Part shown: positions 8,014 through 16,555 of the stretch, piece by piece
How the letters are laid out: the number at the start of each line of letters is the position of its first letter
Position numbering within the stretch: position 1 is the stretch's first letter
Assembly (NCBI GenBank): GCA_902587515.1
Contig: CACILM010000004.1
Span: 1-52,500 of the forward strand
DNA: 52,500 nucleotides
Reading direction: 5' to 3'
DNA from: an uncultured Pelagibacteraceae bacterium
GTDB lineage: Bacteria > Pseudomonadota > Alphaproteobacteria > Pelagibacterales > Pelagibacteraceae
Notes under the pieces: generated by a model
What the model was told of the DNA's origin: nothing
Database searches by the model: none
The model's input: the letters and a program-made list of their open reading frames with translations, nothing else
Translations under genes and position numbers: made by a program

Positions 8014-9837
8014 ATGAATAATACTATCAGAAATATAACTATCATAGCTCACGTTGATCATGGAAAAACAACTTTGATCGATAATTTAATGAAACAGAGC
8101 GGAACGTTCAGAGAAAATGAAGAAGTTGAAGATAGAGTAATGGACTCTGGTGAGTTGGAAAAAGAGCGAGGTATTACGATTCTTGCAAAACCTACGTCAA
8201 TTAATTGGAAGGACTCAAGAATTAACATTATCGATACACCAGGTCATAGAGATTTTGCTGCAGAGGTAGAAAGAGTTTTGCACATGGCGGACGGTGCTTT
8301 GTTATTAATAGACTCTGCTGAGGGGGTTATGCCTCAAACAAAATTTGTTTTATCTAAAGCGCTTAAGCAAGGTTTGAAACCAATTGTTGTAATTAATAAA
8401 CTCGATAAACCAGACCAAAGAGCAAATGAAGTTTTAGACGAAACTTTTGATTTATTTGTGAGTCTCGACGCCAATGAGGAACAATTAGATTTTCCTGTTT
8501 TGTATGCTAGTGGAAGATCTGGATGGGCATCAAAAGAAATAAATGGACCTAGAGATAATCTTCAACCTTTACTAAACTTAATAATAGATCATGTTAAACC
8601 ATCCATTTCCGATAAAACAAAACCGTTTGCAATGCTATCAACTCTTTTATACGCTGATAGTTTTCTTGGAAGAAGTTTAGTTGGAAGAATAGCCCAAGGC
8701 ACTGCAAAAGCAAACCAACAAATTAAGGCTATTAATTTGGACGGAAAAAAAGTTGATGAAGGAAGGTTAACAAAAATTTTCAGGTATGAGGGTACAAAAA
8801 AGGTTCCAATAGAGCAAGGCGAAGCAGGTGATATAGTAATTATAGCGGGATTAGAGAAGGCAAATGTTGCTGATACGATTTGTGATTTAGAATTAAATGA
8901 TCCAATAAACGCAACTCCAATTGACCCGCCGACTATGTCTATAACAATTACTGTAAATAATTCTCCTTTAGCAGGAACGGAGGGGAAAAAATTAACAAGC
9001 ACTCAGATTAGAGACCGATTAATTTTAGAAGCTGAAAACAATGTTGGAATTAATTTTGAGGAGAATGAAAATAAAGATGCGTTTGTTATAAGTGGTAGAG
9101 GCGAACTAATGTTAGAAATTCTATTAACTCAGATGAGAAGAGAAGGCTTTGAAATGACAGTGAGCCCTCCGAAAGTTTTAATTAAAAAGGATGATCATGG
9201 AGATAAATTTGAACCGATCGAAGAAATAACAATGGATTTAGATGAGGAGTTTTCTTCAAAAATTATTGACTCTATGAATAGGAGAAAAGGTAAATTAATT
9301 GATCTAAAAGATACTGGAAAAAATAAAAAAAGATTAATTTTTCATGCTCCTACTAGAGGATTAATGGGTTATACAAGTAGATTTTTAACTTTAACTAAAG
9401 GCACCGGGGTAATTAACAGAATTTTTCATTCTTATGGAAAATACACTGGTGATATGGAAGGAAGAAGAAACGGTGCTTTAATTTCAATGGAGAATGGTAA
9501 AGCTGTGGCCTTTGCAATTTTCAATTTGCAAGCTCGCGGAGAAATGTTTGTCACCCACAATGATCCGGTTTATGAGGGTATGATAGTTGGTCTTTCCTCA
9601 AAAAGTGGTGACCTTGAAATAAATGTTTTAAAGGGAAAAAAATTAACAAATATGAGAACCCAGGGTACTGATGAGAATGTAGTTTTAACTCCAGTAAGAA
9701 AAATGGCTATAGCTGAGCAACTTAGTATGCTTAATACTGATGAAGCATTAGAAATTACTCCTAAATCTTGCAGATTAAGAAAGCTTATATTAGATCCTCA
9801 TGAGAGAAAAAGACAGTCTCGAGCTAAAGCTTCTTAA
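8014..9837 (+). CDS. typA: Ribosome-binding GTPase TypA/BipA
   Basis: This 607-aa translational GTPase has all G motifs at the N terminus: AHVDHGKTT (G1, about residues 12-20), RGITI (G2), DTPGH (G3) and NKLDKPD (G4). EF-G-like domains III and V and the BipA-specific C-terminal domain follow (PTRGLMGYTSRFLT, FVTHNDPVYEGMIVG, GTDENVVLTP). BipA binds 70S ribosomes, supports 50S assembly and is needed for growth in the cold in E. coli. Its ATG lies one base after the 3' end of tRNA-fMet, so the messenger freed by tRNA processing would be essentially leaderless. The gene converges with the transaldolase and overlaps it by four bases. Confidence 0.97.
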   Translation: MNNTIRNITIIAHVDHGKTTLIDNLMKQSGTFRENEEVEDRVMDSGELEKERGITILAKPTSINWKDSRINIIDTPGHRDFAAEVERVLHMADGALLLIDSAEGVMPQTKFVLSKALKQGLKPIVVINKLDKPDQRANEVLDETFDLFVSLDANEEQLDFPVLYASGRSGWASKEINGPRDNLQPLLNLIIDHVKPSISDKTKPFAMLSTLLYADSFLGRSLVGRIAQGTAKANQQIKAINLDGKKVDEGRLTKIFRYEGTKKVPIEQGEAGDIVIIAGLEKANVADTICDLELNDPINATPIDPPTMSITITVNNSPLAGTEGKKLTSTQIRDRLILEAENNVGINFEENENKDAFVISGRGELMLEILLTQMRREGFEMTVSPPKVLIKKDDHGDKFEPIEEITMDLDEEFSSKIIDSMNRRKGKLIDLKDTGKNKKRLIFHAPTRGLMGYTSRFLTLTKGTGVINRIFHSYGKYTGDMEGRRNGALISMENGKAVAFAIFNLQARGEMFVTHNDPVYEGMIVGLSSKSGDLEINVLKGKKLTNMRTQGTDENVVLTPVRKMAIAEQLSMLNTDEALEITPKSCRLRKLILDPHERKRQSRAKAS

Positions 9838-10532
9838 AGATTGAATCTTGATTTTTTACTATCTTTGAGAAAACCTTTAACTGTATCTAGTGTCATTGCA
9901 TTGAAGCTTTTACCAAAGTCATCTATTTGATTTATTACTTTAGGAGGCATAGTAATTATATCACAATTAATTTGTTTAGCTTGTATGTAATTGTAAGCTT
10001 CTCTTGTGCTAGCCCAAAGAATTTCAATATTTTTACTCTTTTTAGTTAAAGAAATGCTTCTTTTGAATATAGGAAGAGGGTCTTTTCCTTTGTCTGCCAT
10101 TCTTCCAGCAAATATTGAGATTATAGATTTAGTTTTTTTATTCAATTTGTTATAAATTTTTTTAGTTTGCTCAAAGGTATACACTGCCGTTATATTAAGT
10201 TTTATACCCTTTTCACTTAACTCTTTAATAACTTTCCCCATGAAAATGCCTTTTGAGTTTACTACTGGAATTTTTACGTAAACATTTTTACCCCAAGAGT
10301 TAATTTCATAGGCTTGCTTAAGCATATCTTTTGCATTATCTGCGAAAACCTCAAAAGAAATTGGTTTCTTATTACAAATTTTTAATATTTTAAGAGAATA
10401 ATCTTTGTAATTCTTAGCTCCTGCTAACCTCATTAGGCTTGGATTAGTAGTAAAGCCGTCAACTAAAGATTTATTATTAAAGAATTTTATTGTCTTGTAA
10501 TCAGCTATATCACAAAATATTTTTGTCTTCAT
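9834..10532 (-). CDS. tal: Transaldolase (short, TalC/Fsa type)
   Basis: This 232-aa protein is a short single-domain transaldolase of the TalC/MipB/fructose-6-phosphate aldolase family. It begins with CDIADYKTI, has GFTTNPSLM near residue 27 (the family's D-TTNPS-V motif), and the Schiff-base lysine in VYVKIPV near residue 87. With tkt it completes the non-oxidative pentose phosphate pathway. Normal length for the type is 215-235 aa. It begins at the end of pntB (one shared base) and converges on typA. Whether it acts as transaldolase or as F6P aldolase is not decided by what I can see. Confidence 0.85.
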   Translation of the reverse strand: MKTKIFCDIADYKTIKFFNNKSLVDGFTTNPSLMRLAGAKNYKDYSLKILKICNKKPISFEVFADNAKDMLKQAYEINSWGKNVYVKIPVVNSKGIFMGKVIKELSEKGIKLNITAVYTFEQTKKIYNKLNKKTKSIISIFAGRMADKGKDPLPIFKRSISLTKKSKNIEILWASTREAYNYIQAKQINCDIITMPPKVINQIDDFGKSFNAMTLDTVKGFLKDSKKSRFNL

Positions 10533-11935
10533 CAGTCTAAGTTTTTAACAATGTCCTCTGTCATCTTTTTTGCATCTGCAAATAACATTAATGTATTATC
10601 TTTATAAAAGAGTTCATTGTCTATTCCAGCATAACCAGGTGATAAACTTCTTTTTACAAATAAAACAGATTTACATTTTTCAACATCAAGTACTGGCATT
10701 CCAAATATTGGGCTTTTTGGATCTGTTTTTGCTACAGGATTTGTTACGTCATTTGCCCCAATCACAAACGCGACATCAGAATTTGCAAAATCATTATTAA
10801 TATCTTCTAATTCAAACACTTCATCATATGGAACATTTGCTTCTGCTAGTAACACATTCATATGTCCAGGCATTCTTCCTGCTACTGGATGTATAGCGTA
10901 AGTAACTTTGATATCATTTTTTTTTAATTTATCCACCATTTCACGAAGGGCATGTTGAGCTTGCGCAACGGCCATGCCATAACCTGGAACAATTATAACT
11001 GATGATGCATTTTTCATTAGAAAAGCTGCATCTTCTGCATTTCCACTTTTAACTGGTTTTTGGTCTTTATTTTCTTTTTTATTATCTGAGGAATTATCTG
11101 CTCCAAAACCACCAAGTATCACACTAACAAAAGATCTGTTCATAGCTTTACACATTATGTATGAGAGAATTGCACCAGAAGATCCAACAAGTGCGCCTGT
11201 TATAATCAATGCGGTATTTTCTAATGTAAAGCCTATACCAGCTGCAGCCCATCCAGAGTAAGAATTTAGCATTGAAATTACCACTGGCATATCTGCTCCA
11301 CCAATAGGTATTATTAATAAAACTCCAACAAGAAATGAGATTATAATTACTGTCCAAAAAATATTTGAGGATTGAGTTTTACATAAATAAAAAATTAAAA
11401 CAAAAATACCTATTCCAAGTATCAAATTTAAAATGTGCTGACCGCTAAATGTAATAGGAGCCCCCGACATTATTCCTCTTAATTTCAAAAAAGCTATTAT
11501 AGAACCTGAAAAAGTTATCGCTCCTACTGCTGCCCCTATGGACATTTCTATCAAGCTAGCTAGTTTAATATCACTCACACTTCCCAAATTAAAAGCTTCT
11601 GGATTTAAAAAAGCTGATATCGCTACAAAAACAGCTGCTAACCCAACCAAACTATGAAAACCTGCTACCAGCTCTGGCATTGCAGTCATTGGAATTCTAA
11701 AAGCAATAAAAGCACCAATAGCTCCGCCAATAACTAGAAATATTATTACATAAATTAATGATGTGGAAAAATTACCAATGGACAAAAAAGTTACTACAAT
11801 AGCAATAATCATTCCTGCAATTCCAAAGTAATTTCCTTGCCTTGATGTATCTGGAGATGACAACCCCCTTAATGCAAGAATAAATAGAATTCCTGATACT
11901 AAATAAAAAATCGCCGACAAGTTTGCAGATATCAT
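10532..11935 (-). CDS. pntB: NAD(P) transhydrogenase subunit beta (PntB)
   Basis: This 467-aa protein has a membrane domain of about eight or nine hydrophobic segments (residues 1-270), a short linker, and a soluble NADP(H)-binding domain III from about residue 300 (VIIVPGYGMAVAQAQHAL, then YAIHPVAGRMPGHMNVLLAEA and VIGANDVTNPVA). It is one part of the proton-translocating transhydrogenase that makes NADPH from NADH at the expense of the proton gradient. It overlaps the small alpha2 gene by four bases, and the three pnt genes form an operon. The length is normal for the family. Confidence 0.97.
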   Translation of the reverse strand: MISANLSAIFYLVSGILFILALRGLSSPDTSRQGNYFGIAGMIIAIVVTFLSIGNFSTSLIYVIIFLVIGGAIGAFIAFRIPMTAMPELVAGFHSLVGLAAVFVAISAFLNPEAFNLGSVSDIKLASLIEMSIGAAVGAITFSGSIIAFLKLRGIMSGAPITFSGQHILNLILGIGIFVLIFYLCKTQSSNIFWTVIIISFLVGVLLIIPIGGADMPVVISMLNSYSGWAAAGIGFTLENTALIITGALVGSSGAILSYIMCKAMNRSFVSVILGGFGADNSSDNKKENKDQKPVKSGNAEDAAFLMKNASSVIIVPGYGMAVAQAQHALREMVDKLKKNDIKVTYAIHPVAGRMPGHMNVLLAEANVPYDEVFELEDINNDFANSDVAFVIGANDVTNPVAKTDPKSPIFGMPVLDVEKCKSVLFVKRSLSPGYAGIDNELFYKDNTLMLFADAKKMTEDIVKNLD

Positions 11936-12243
11936 TTCTTTTTATCTTTCTTTTTTTTATACATTTGAAGCATTCTTTGAGTTACCAAAAAACCACCAAA
12001 AATGTTTATTGCAGCTAAAACAATTGCAATAAACCCAAAAATACTTGAAGTGTTAAAAATACTATCTGAAGCACCAGATAGTGCAGCAATAATTGCACCA
12101 ACAATAATCACTGATGAAATAGCATTAGTTACAGACATTAAAGGTGTATGAAGAGAGGGCGTAACGCTCCATACAACATAGTAACCAATGAAAATTGATA
12201 AAATAAAAATGCTTAATCTAAATATAAACGGATCTATTTCCAT
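11932..12243 (-). CDS. pntA2: NAD(P) transhydrogenase subunit alpha part 2
   Basis: This 103-aa membrane protein has three to four hydrophobic helices and the typical SVTPSLHTPLMSVTNAISSVIIVGA segment of transhydrogenase domain II. It supplies the membrane half of the alpha subunit; in Alphaproteobacteria alpha is commonly split into soluble PntA1 and membrane PntA2. It ends in a lysine-rich tail. It starts 2 bp after pntA1 ends and overlaps pntB by four bases. Confidence 0.93.
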   Translation of the reverse strand: MEIDPFIFRLSIFILSIFIGYYVVWSVTPSLHTPLMSVTNAISSVIIVGAIIAALSGASDSIFNTSSIFGFIAIVLAAINIFGGFLVTQRMLQMYKKKKDKKK

Positions 12244-12245
12244 AA

Positions 12246-13340
12246 TTAAACCTCTTTAATTAAAGATTTTTCTATTATCTCATCCTCTAAATTAATGTTA
12301 AAGTCTCTCTTTTCTTTGCTGTACAAATTTCTTATGAAGCTGAATAAATTTTTAGCATACAAATTTGAAGCTGTCAGAGGCAAACTATTCATTAAACTTT
12401 TTACACCTATTATCTTTATTCCGTCGACTGTATTAATTTTTCCTGGCTCTGAAAAGGCAGAATTCCCACCTTGCTCTGCTGCTAAATCGTAAACTATAGA
12501 TCCAGGCCTCATAAGTTTTACTAAATCCTCAGTCAAAATTCTTGGTGCAGGTTTTCCAGGAATTAATGCTGTACAAATTACTATATCACTCTTTTTTAAA
12601 GCTTCTTTCATCATCTCAGCCTGTTTTTTTTTATAATCACTAGATACTTCTTTTGCGTATCCACCTTCAGTTTCCATATCTTCAGATTGTTCCACTGTTA
12701 AAAATTTTCCACCTAAACTTTCTACTTGCTCTTTTGATGCTGCTCTTACATCTGTAGCTGAGACTATGGCGCCTAATCTTTTAGCAGTAGCAATGGCTTG
12801 TAAGCCAGCAACACCTGCGCCTATCACTAAAACTTTAGCAGCAGGAACTGTGCCTGCAGCTGTCATCATCATAGGAACGGCTTTTTCAAATTCTGCAACA
12901 CAATCAACTACAGCTCTATATCCAGCTAAGTTTGATTGAGAGGATAAAACGTCCATAGATTGAGCTCTAGTTATTCTAGGTAATAATTCTAGCGAAAAAG
13001 GTTTAATTTTTTTATTTATAATTTTGCTAATTTCATTTTGATTTTGAGAGGGATTAAGCATACCAATTAAAATTGTATTTTCTTTTAAAATATTGATTTG
13101 GTTTTCCGATGGACAATTAACTCTAGTAATTAAATTGCTTGTGTCAATAACTTCTGATGATGAGTTTTTTATTTCAACCCCAACTTTTTTGAACTCATCA
13201 TCATGAATTCCAAGATGAAGTGCATACCCTTTTTCAACACACAATCTAAGTCCAAGTCCAATAATATTTTTAGCTGACTCTGGTGTAACTGAAATTCTTT
13301 TTTCTAATGTTACATTTTCTTTAATTGAGCCAACTATCAT
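12246..13340 (-). CDS. pntA1: NAD(P) transhydrogenase subunit alpha part 1
   Basis: This 364-aa soluble protein is the NAD(H)-binding domain I of the proton-translocating transhydrogenase, related to alanine dehydrogenase. It opens with KENVTLEKRISVTPESAKNI, then LLPRITRAQSMDVLSSQ, then a Rossmann fold with VLVIGAGVAGLQAI near residue 170 followed by ATDVR, and AEQGGN in the C-terminal part. It is first in the pntA1-pntA2-pntB set. A 36-aa oxidase-like peptide ends 18 bp upstream. Confidence 0.96.
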   Translation of the reverse strand: MIVGSIKENVTLEKRISVTPESAKNIIGLGLRLCVEKGYALHLGIHDDEFKKVGVEIKNSSSEVIDTSNLITRVNCPSENQINILKENTILIGMLNPSQNQNEISKIINKKIKPFSLELLPRITRAQSMDVLSSQSNLAGYRAVVDCVAEFEKAVPMMMTAAGTVPAAKVLVIGAGVAGLQAIATAKRLGAIVSATDVRAASKEQVESLGGKFLTVEQSEDMETEGGYAKEVSSDYKKKQAEMMKEALKKSDIVICTALIPGKPAPRILTEDLVKLMRPGSIVYDLAAEQGGNSAFSEPGKINTVDGIKIIGVKSLMNSLPLTASNLYAKNLFSFIRNLYSKEKRDFNINLEDEIIEKSLIKEV

Positions 13341-13358
13341 TTAATTAATCTTTAAATT

Positions 13359-13469
13359 TTAAAGTAATGTGATTGCAAGTATTACTAAAATAGCAATAAC
13401 TGCAATTGTCCCCCACAAAACAAATTTTGTGAAACCATTATAAGTTTTTTTGAAGTCGTTTCCGCTCAT
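13359..13469 (-). CDS. Small membrane peptide, aa3-type cytochrome c oxidase subunit IV-like
   Basis: This 36-codon gene was found by reading the leftward strand; it starts at ATG 13469-13467 and stops at 13359-13361. The peptide has a short polar N terminus (MSGNDFKKTYNGFTKFVLWG at the front) and one hydrophobic helix of about 20 residues. The T-y-x-G-F-x-K-F-x-x-W-G pattern is that of the short alphaproteobacterial aa3 oxidase subunit IV, a single-helix peptide whose function is unclear. It lies two bases after rpmJ and 18 bp before pntA1, so it is probably co-transcribed with them rather than with an oxidase operon. Confidence 0.72.
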   Translation of the reverse strand: MSGNDFKKTYNGFTKFVLWGTIAVIAILVILAITLL

Positions 13470-13471
13470 TT

Positions 13472-13597
13472 CTACCCTTGTCGAGCCTTGAATTTTGGGT
13501 TTTTTTTATTAATTATGTAGAGCTTTCCTCTACGCTTTACTAATTTAGAGTTAAGGTCTCTTTTTTTTAATGACTTTAGTGAGCTAGCTATTTTCAT
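13472..13597 (-). CDS. rpmJ: 50S ribosomal protein L36
   Basis: This 41-aa gene, read on the leftward strand, starts at ATG 13597-13595. Its product begins [20 protein letters not shown] and ends with [22 protein letters not shown]-like sequence, which matches the zinc-free form of bL36 over its whole length. L36 is a small, highly basic protein of the large subunit. The ATG lies only 13 bases after the 3' end of the 5S rRNA gene, with no terminator hairpin between them, so it may be expressed from the 5S transcript. The oxidase-like peptide follows two bases after the stop. Confidence 0.92.
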   Translation of the reverse strand: MKIASSLKSLKKRDLNSKLVKRRGKLYIINKKNPKFKARQG

Positions 13598-13610
13598 ATA
13601 ATTAATTTTA

Positions 13611-13729
13611 AGCCTGGCAACGTCCTACTCTTCCATATCTTAAGACAAAGTACCATCGGCGCTGAAGGACTTAACTTCCGAGTTCGGAATGGGATCGGGT
13701 GTGGCCCCTTCGCAATAATTACCAGGCAC
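13611..13729 (-). rRNA. rrf: 5S ribosomal RNA, detached from 16S-23S
   Basis: About 119 nt on the leftward strand form a canonical 5S rRNA: GTGCCTGGT at the 5' end pairs with the CCAGGC at the 3' end. The internal loop block with CGATCCCATTCCGAACTCGG (13685-13710 region) and the GGTACT...GAGTAGGAC block are intact. No 23S gene is adjacent; tRNA-Val lies 66 bp upstream and rpmJ 13 bp downstream. A lone 5S gene bordering a hypervariable region is characteristic of Pelagibacter. Confidence 0.97.
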
Positions 13730-13795
13730 TGTCTTATAGTAGTTTTAATTTAATAAGTAAATACCCTTATAAACTGCAAGAAATATCATTAATTG

Positions 13796-13870
13796 TGGTG
13801 GGCGTGAGAAGAATTGAACTTCTGACCTCTACGATGTCAACGTAGCGTTCTACCACTGAACTACACGCCC
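13796..13870 (-). tRNA. tRNA-Val (GAC anticodon)
   Basis: On the leftward strand 75 nt, including an encoded CCA (13798-13796), fold as a cloverleaf. The acceptor stem is GGGCGTG/CACGCCC, the anticodon stem is CTACG/CGTAG with loop TTGACAT (anticodon GAC), and the T loop is GTTCAATTC. It stands between the 5S gene and the phosphonate genes and marks the core side of the hypervariable region. tRNA genes are frequent integration borders, but I see no duplicated tRNA end nearby. Confidence 0.96.
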
Positions 13871-13885
13871 ATTAAAACAATTTAT

Positions 13886-13913
13886 TCTATAATTAATGTT
13901 TTTGTGATTTAAA
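13886..13913 (-). promoter_or_regulatory. Putative promoter of the tRNA-Val/5S/rpmJ transcript
   Basis: On the leftward strand, TTTAAA (13913-13908) and TATAGA (13891-13886) are separated by 16 bases. A start near 13879 would lie about nine bases before the tRNA. In such AT-rich DNA chance matches are common, but the position fits. Confidence 0.35.
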
Positions 13914-13914
13914 A

Positions 13915-15228
13915 TTATTTTGTCCCTGGTATCAAATTTAATATTTCATTTATAGACATTAATTTTTTGTCCGACTCCTTTGATCGTCCATTTCTTAAAA
14001 TTTCTCCTGCCACTTTTACCATTGCTGGATAGGATGCACGAAGCATATGATTGGCATATATAACAACATTAAAGCCATTTTGAGCTAATTGTTTTTCTGT
14101 TACATGATTATAGCTCGACGGTACACCAATGAGAGGTATATTTTTAAAAAGTTTTCTAAATTGTCTAGAGAAACTAAATACTTCGTTAGGTTTTTTTGAC
14201 TTACTATGTATCATTATGCCATCTGCTCCAGCCTCAACATATTTTTTTGCTCTTCTCATTGCATCTTTAACATCTTTATTTAATATAAAACTTTCTATTC
14301 TAGCTATAATCATAAAATCATCGCTGCTTTGTGCTTTTTTTCCAATGGATATCTTTTCTGCAAAAATATCAGCATTTTCCTGAGTTTGATTAGATGTATT
14401 TTTATGTAAAGAATTTTTTTTTAACCCGGTTTTATCCTCAATAATTACCGCAGAAATTCCTAATCTTTCTATACTGCGAATCTTCATATCAAAATGTTCT
14501 TTTTTTCCTCCTGTATCTCCATCAAAGATTAAAGGTTTTGAGGTTACATCAAAAATATTATTTATTCCATTTAGCCTGAGCGTGTTATCTACATATTCAT
14601 TATCTGGTTTACCCATTGATGTAGAGTCAGTTAAGGAACTAGACCAGAATCCATCAAAAGTTAAATTTTTACCTTTTTTGGTAATTGAAATATTTTCACC
14701 AATCAAAGCTGAAATAGGGCTGTGGGCCTCAATAAATCGTGAAATTTTTTTTATTTCTAATAATCTTCTTAACATTCCGCGTCTAGAGTCTGGTGTTACT
14801 AAACTTAAATTATGGAATTTTGTTAAAGCATCAGAAGAAATTCCTTTTGTGTAAGGTATTTCAATTAGTTTTCCTCCATACTTTTTTAATGCTTTTAAAG
14901 CGTTTACTCTTAAACTTTTTTCTTTACCATATTTCCAATCATCTCCATGGATCATATAATCAGGTTTTAATTTTGAAATATTTTTCGAATAATCATATTC
15001 ATTTTGAGGTACAACTTTTGATACTCCTCTAAGGTTAGATAATATTTTTTTTCTTTGATTAAAATTTAAATAAGGTATTCTTTTATATTCAGCTATAGCA
15101 CTATCGGTGATTAAACCAATAATAATTTCTCCATACTTCCTTCCAACTTCAATTAAATTCATATGTCCATGATGAATGCTATCAGCAGCTAAAGCAATAT
15201 AGACAGATTTTTTATTATTCTTTTTCAT
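13915..15228 (-). CDS. pepM: Cytidylyltransferase-phosphoenolpyruvate mutase fusion
   Basis: This 437-aa two-domain protein starts phosphonate biosynthesis. Residues 1-135 form a nucleotidyltransferase domain with HHGH at 19-22 (HxGH motif), GDDWKYG and YTKGISSDAL (the RT-GIST-type motif). Residues 150-437 are a PEP mutase of the isocitrate lyase superfamily, with the diagnostic EDKTGLKKNS (EDKxxxxxNS) at about 264-273 and FDGDTGG and ADGIMIHSKSK around the active site. PEP mutase converts PEP to phosphonopyruvate, and the cytidylyltransferase domain probably activates the final aminophosphonate with CTP. Decarboxylase and aminotransferase genes lie at 16.5-18.7 kb. This gene is transcribed leftwards alone, divergent from a second cytidylyltransferase. 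Confidence 0.93.
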   Translation of the reverse strand: MKKNNKKSVYIALAADSIHHGHMNLIEVGRKYGEIIIGLITDSAIAEYKRIPYLNFNQRKKILSNLRGVSKVVPQNEYDYSKNISKLKPDYMIHGDDWKYGKEKSLRVNALKALKKYGGKLIEIPYTKGISSDALTKFHNLSLVTPDSRRGMLRRLLEIKKISRFIEAHSPISALIGENISITKKGKNLTFDGFWSSSLTDSTSMGKPDNEYVDNTLRLNGINNIFDVTSKPLIFDGDTGGKKEHFDMKIRSIERLGISAVIIEDKTGLKKNSLHKNTSNQTQENADIFAEKISIGKKAQSSDDFMIIARIESFILNKDVKDAMRRAKKYVEAGADGIMIHSKSKKPNEVFSFSRQFRKLFKNIPLIGVPSSYNHVTEKQLAQNGFNVVIYANHMLRASYPAMVKVAGEILRNGRSKESDKKLMSINEILNLIPGTK

Positions 15229-15392
15229 TTTTAAGTTTACCTTATTTTAGATTTTTTTAAGATGAAAATTCATAAAAATTGACTTAAATACTTTATATAA
15301 CATGAATATAATTATAATCTTTTAAAATCAATAAAATGTTACGAAAATAGCTAAAACAATGTATAAAATGTATTTTTTAAAATTAATTATTT

Positions 15393-15791
15393 ATGAAAAA
15401 AGCAAAAAAAGTATTTGTGGATTTATCAGCTACCATTTTACATCATGGGCACATACGACTACTTAAAAAAGCAAAAAAATTTGGAAAAGTTTTTGTAGGT
15501 TTAAGTTTAGATAAAGAGGTAAAGAAATATAAAGGATATGTACCCGAACTAAGTTACAACCAAAGAAAAGAGATAATTTCCTCAATCAAATATGTTGATA
15601 AAGTAATTCCAACAAAATGGAAAATAACTAACAAATTTTTATTAATTCATAATTTTAATATGATTATTAGAGGAAGTGATCATAAAAAGGATAAGTTTAA
15701 AATTAAAACAATTATATTTCCGAGGACTAAAGGCGTGAGTAGTAAAATTATTAGGAAAAAGGCTTCTAAAATAGTAAAAAAAGTTTACTGA
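15393..15791 (+). CDS. Free-standing cytidylyltransferase-like protein (TagD/PntC type)
   Basis: This 132-aa protein has HHGH near residue 18, LSYNQRKEII, IRGSDHKKDK and RTKGVSSKII, the motif set of small cytidylyltransferases such as glycerol-3-phosphate cytidylyltransferase. It aligns by eye with the N-terminal domain of the PEP mutase fusion next door (same VGL(S/I)-D, YNQRKEI and TKG-SS blocks), so the two are paralogues. It is the only rightward gene in this block: divergent from pepM over 164 bp and convergent with the dioxygenase 12 bp away. It may activate a second phospho- or phosphono-alcohol. The substrate cannot be read from the sequence. Confidence 0.75.
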   Translation: MKKAKKVFVDLSATILHHGHIRLLKKAKKFGKVFVGLSLDKEVKKYKGYVPELSYNQRKEIISSIKYVDKVIPTKWKITNKFLLIHNFNMIIRGSDHKKDKFKIKTIIFPRTKGVSSKIIRKKASKIVKKVY

Positions 15792-15802
15792 TGGAATTTT
15801 AA

Positions 15803-16555
15803 TTATATTAAATATTTATAAGTTCTGCCTTTTACTCTCTCATTATTAGGTGGAAAGCTTATTCTTTTATTTTTGAAATATTCTTTTCTTAAATTACCAT
15901 CTTTTTTTGCATTATAGGTTAAATACATCATTCTTCTGGGTTTGTTTGTTAAATTTTTTTTTGATCTATGCGGCGTGTAAGCACCAAAAATTATAAGATC
16001 GCCAGGTTTAGTTGGAATTTTTTCCCATTTAAGTTTTTTTACGATACTTTTTGGTATCGCAGATTTATTGTCACCTAATAATCCCATTTTATGTTTTTTC
16101 CTTACAATTTCTAGACATCCATTTTTGATTGTTGTTTTGTCTATTGAGATAGTTAAAGAAATGAAACTTTTTATATTTTTGTATAAGTTTTCCCAAACTT
16201 GTGCATCTTGATGGGGTTCAAAGCCGCTAGCGCCTGGATATTTCCAATTTATTTTGTCTTTAAATAAAGATGGTTTAGAACCAATTAAATTGGTCAAAAG
16301 ATTAATGATCTTTTTTTTTGTTAAAAAATTTCTAATTTTAAAATTATGATCATAAAAGTTTTCCGTTCGAGTAAGCAAAAGTTGTTTATTTTGATAATCT
16401 TTATAAATCATATGTTTATTTTTTTTTGGTTTTAACGTTTCTATTTCTTTTACAATCTTTTTTAATAGAATAATCTCCTTCTTAGAAAAGAAATTTGATA
16501 TTTTAATAAAACCGTTTTCATCGTAAGATTTTTTTTGTTTTTTTTTACTATTCAT
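15803..16555 (-). CDS. PhyH-family Fe(II)/2-oxoglutarate dioxygenase (candidate phosphonate hydroxylase)
   Basis: This 250-aa protein of the phytanoyl-CoA dioxygenase family has the iron ligands visible: HQD near residue 115 (H-x-D) and the distal His in YTPHRS near 197, followed by an Arg-rich stretch (NKPRRMMY) for 2-oxoglutarate. It overlaps the aminotransferase gene by eight bases and is last in the ppd-aminotransferase-dioxygenase operon. Dioxygenases of this family (PhnY-type) hydroxylate C1 of 2-aminoethylphosphonate. In a biosynthetic setting the likely product is 1-hydroxy-2-aminoethylphosphonate. The gene context strongly favours a phosphonate substrate, but this remains inference. 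Confidence 0.78.
   Translation of the reverse strand: MNSKKKQKKSYDENGFIKISNFFSKKEIILLKKIVKEIETLKPKKNKHMIYKDYQNKQLLLTRTENFYDHNFKIRNFLTKKKIINLLTNLIGSKPSLFKDKINWKYPGASGFEPHQDAQVWENLYKNIKSFISLTISIDKTTIKNGCLEIVRKKHKMGLLGDNKSAIPKSIVKKLKWEKIPTKPGDLIIFGAYTPHRSKKNLTNKPRRMMYLTYNAKKDGNLRKEYFKNKRISFPPNNERVKGRTYKYLI

Noticed and set aside
13796-13870. tRNA-Val as a phage or island attachment site
   Set aside because: No duplicate of the tRNA 3' end and no integrase gene is seen within the window.
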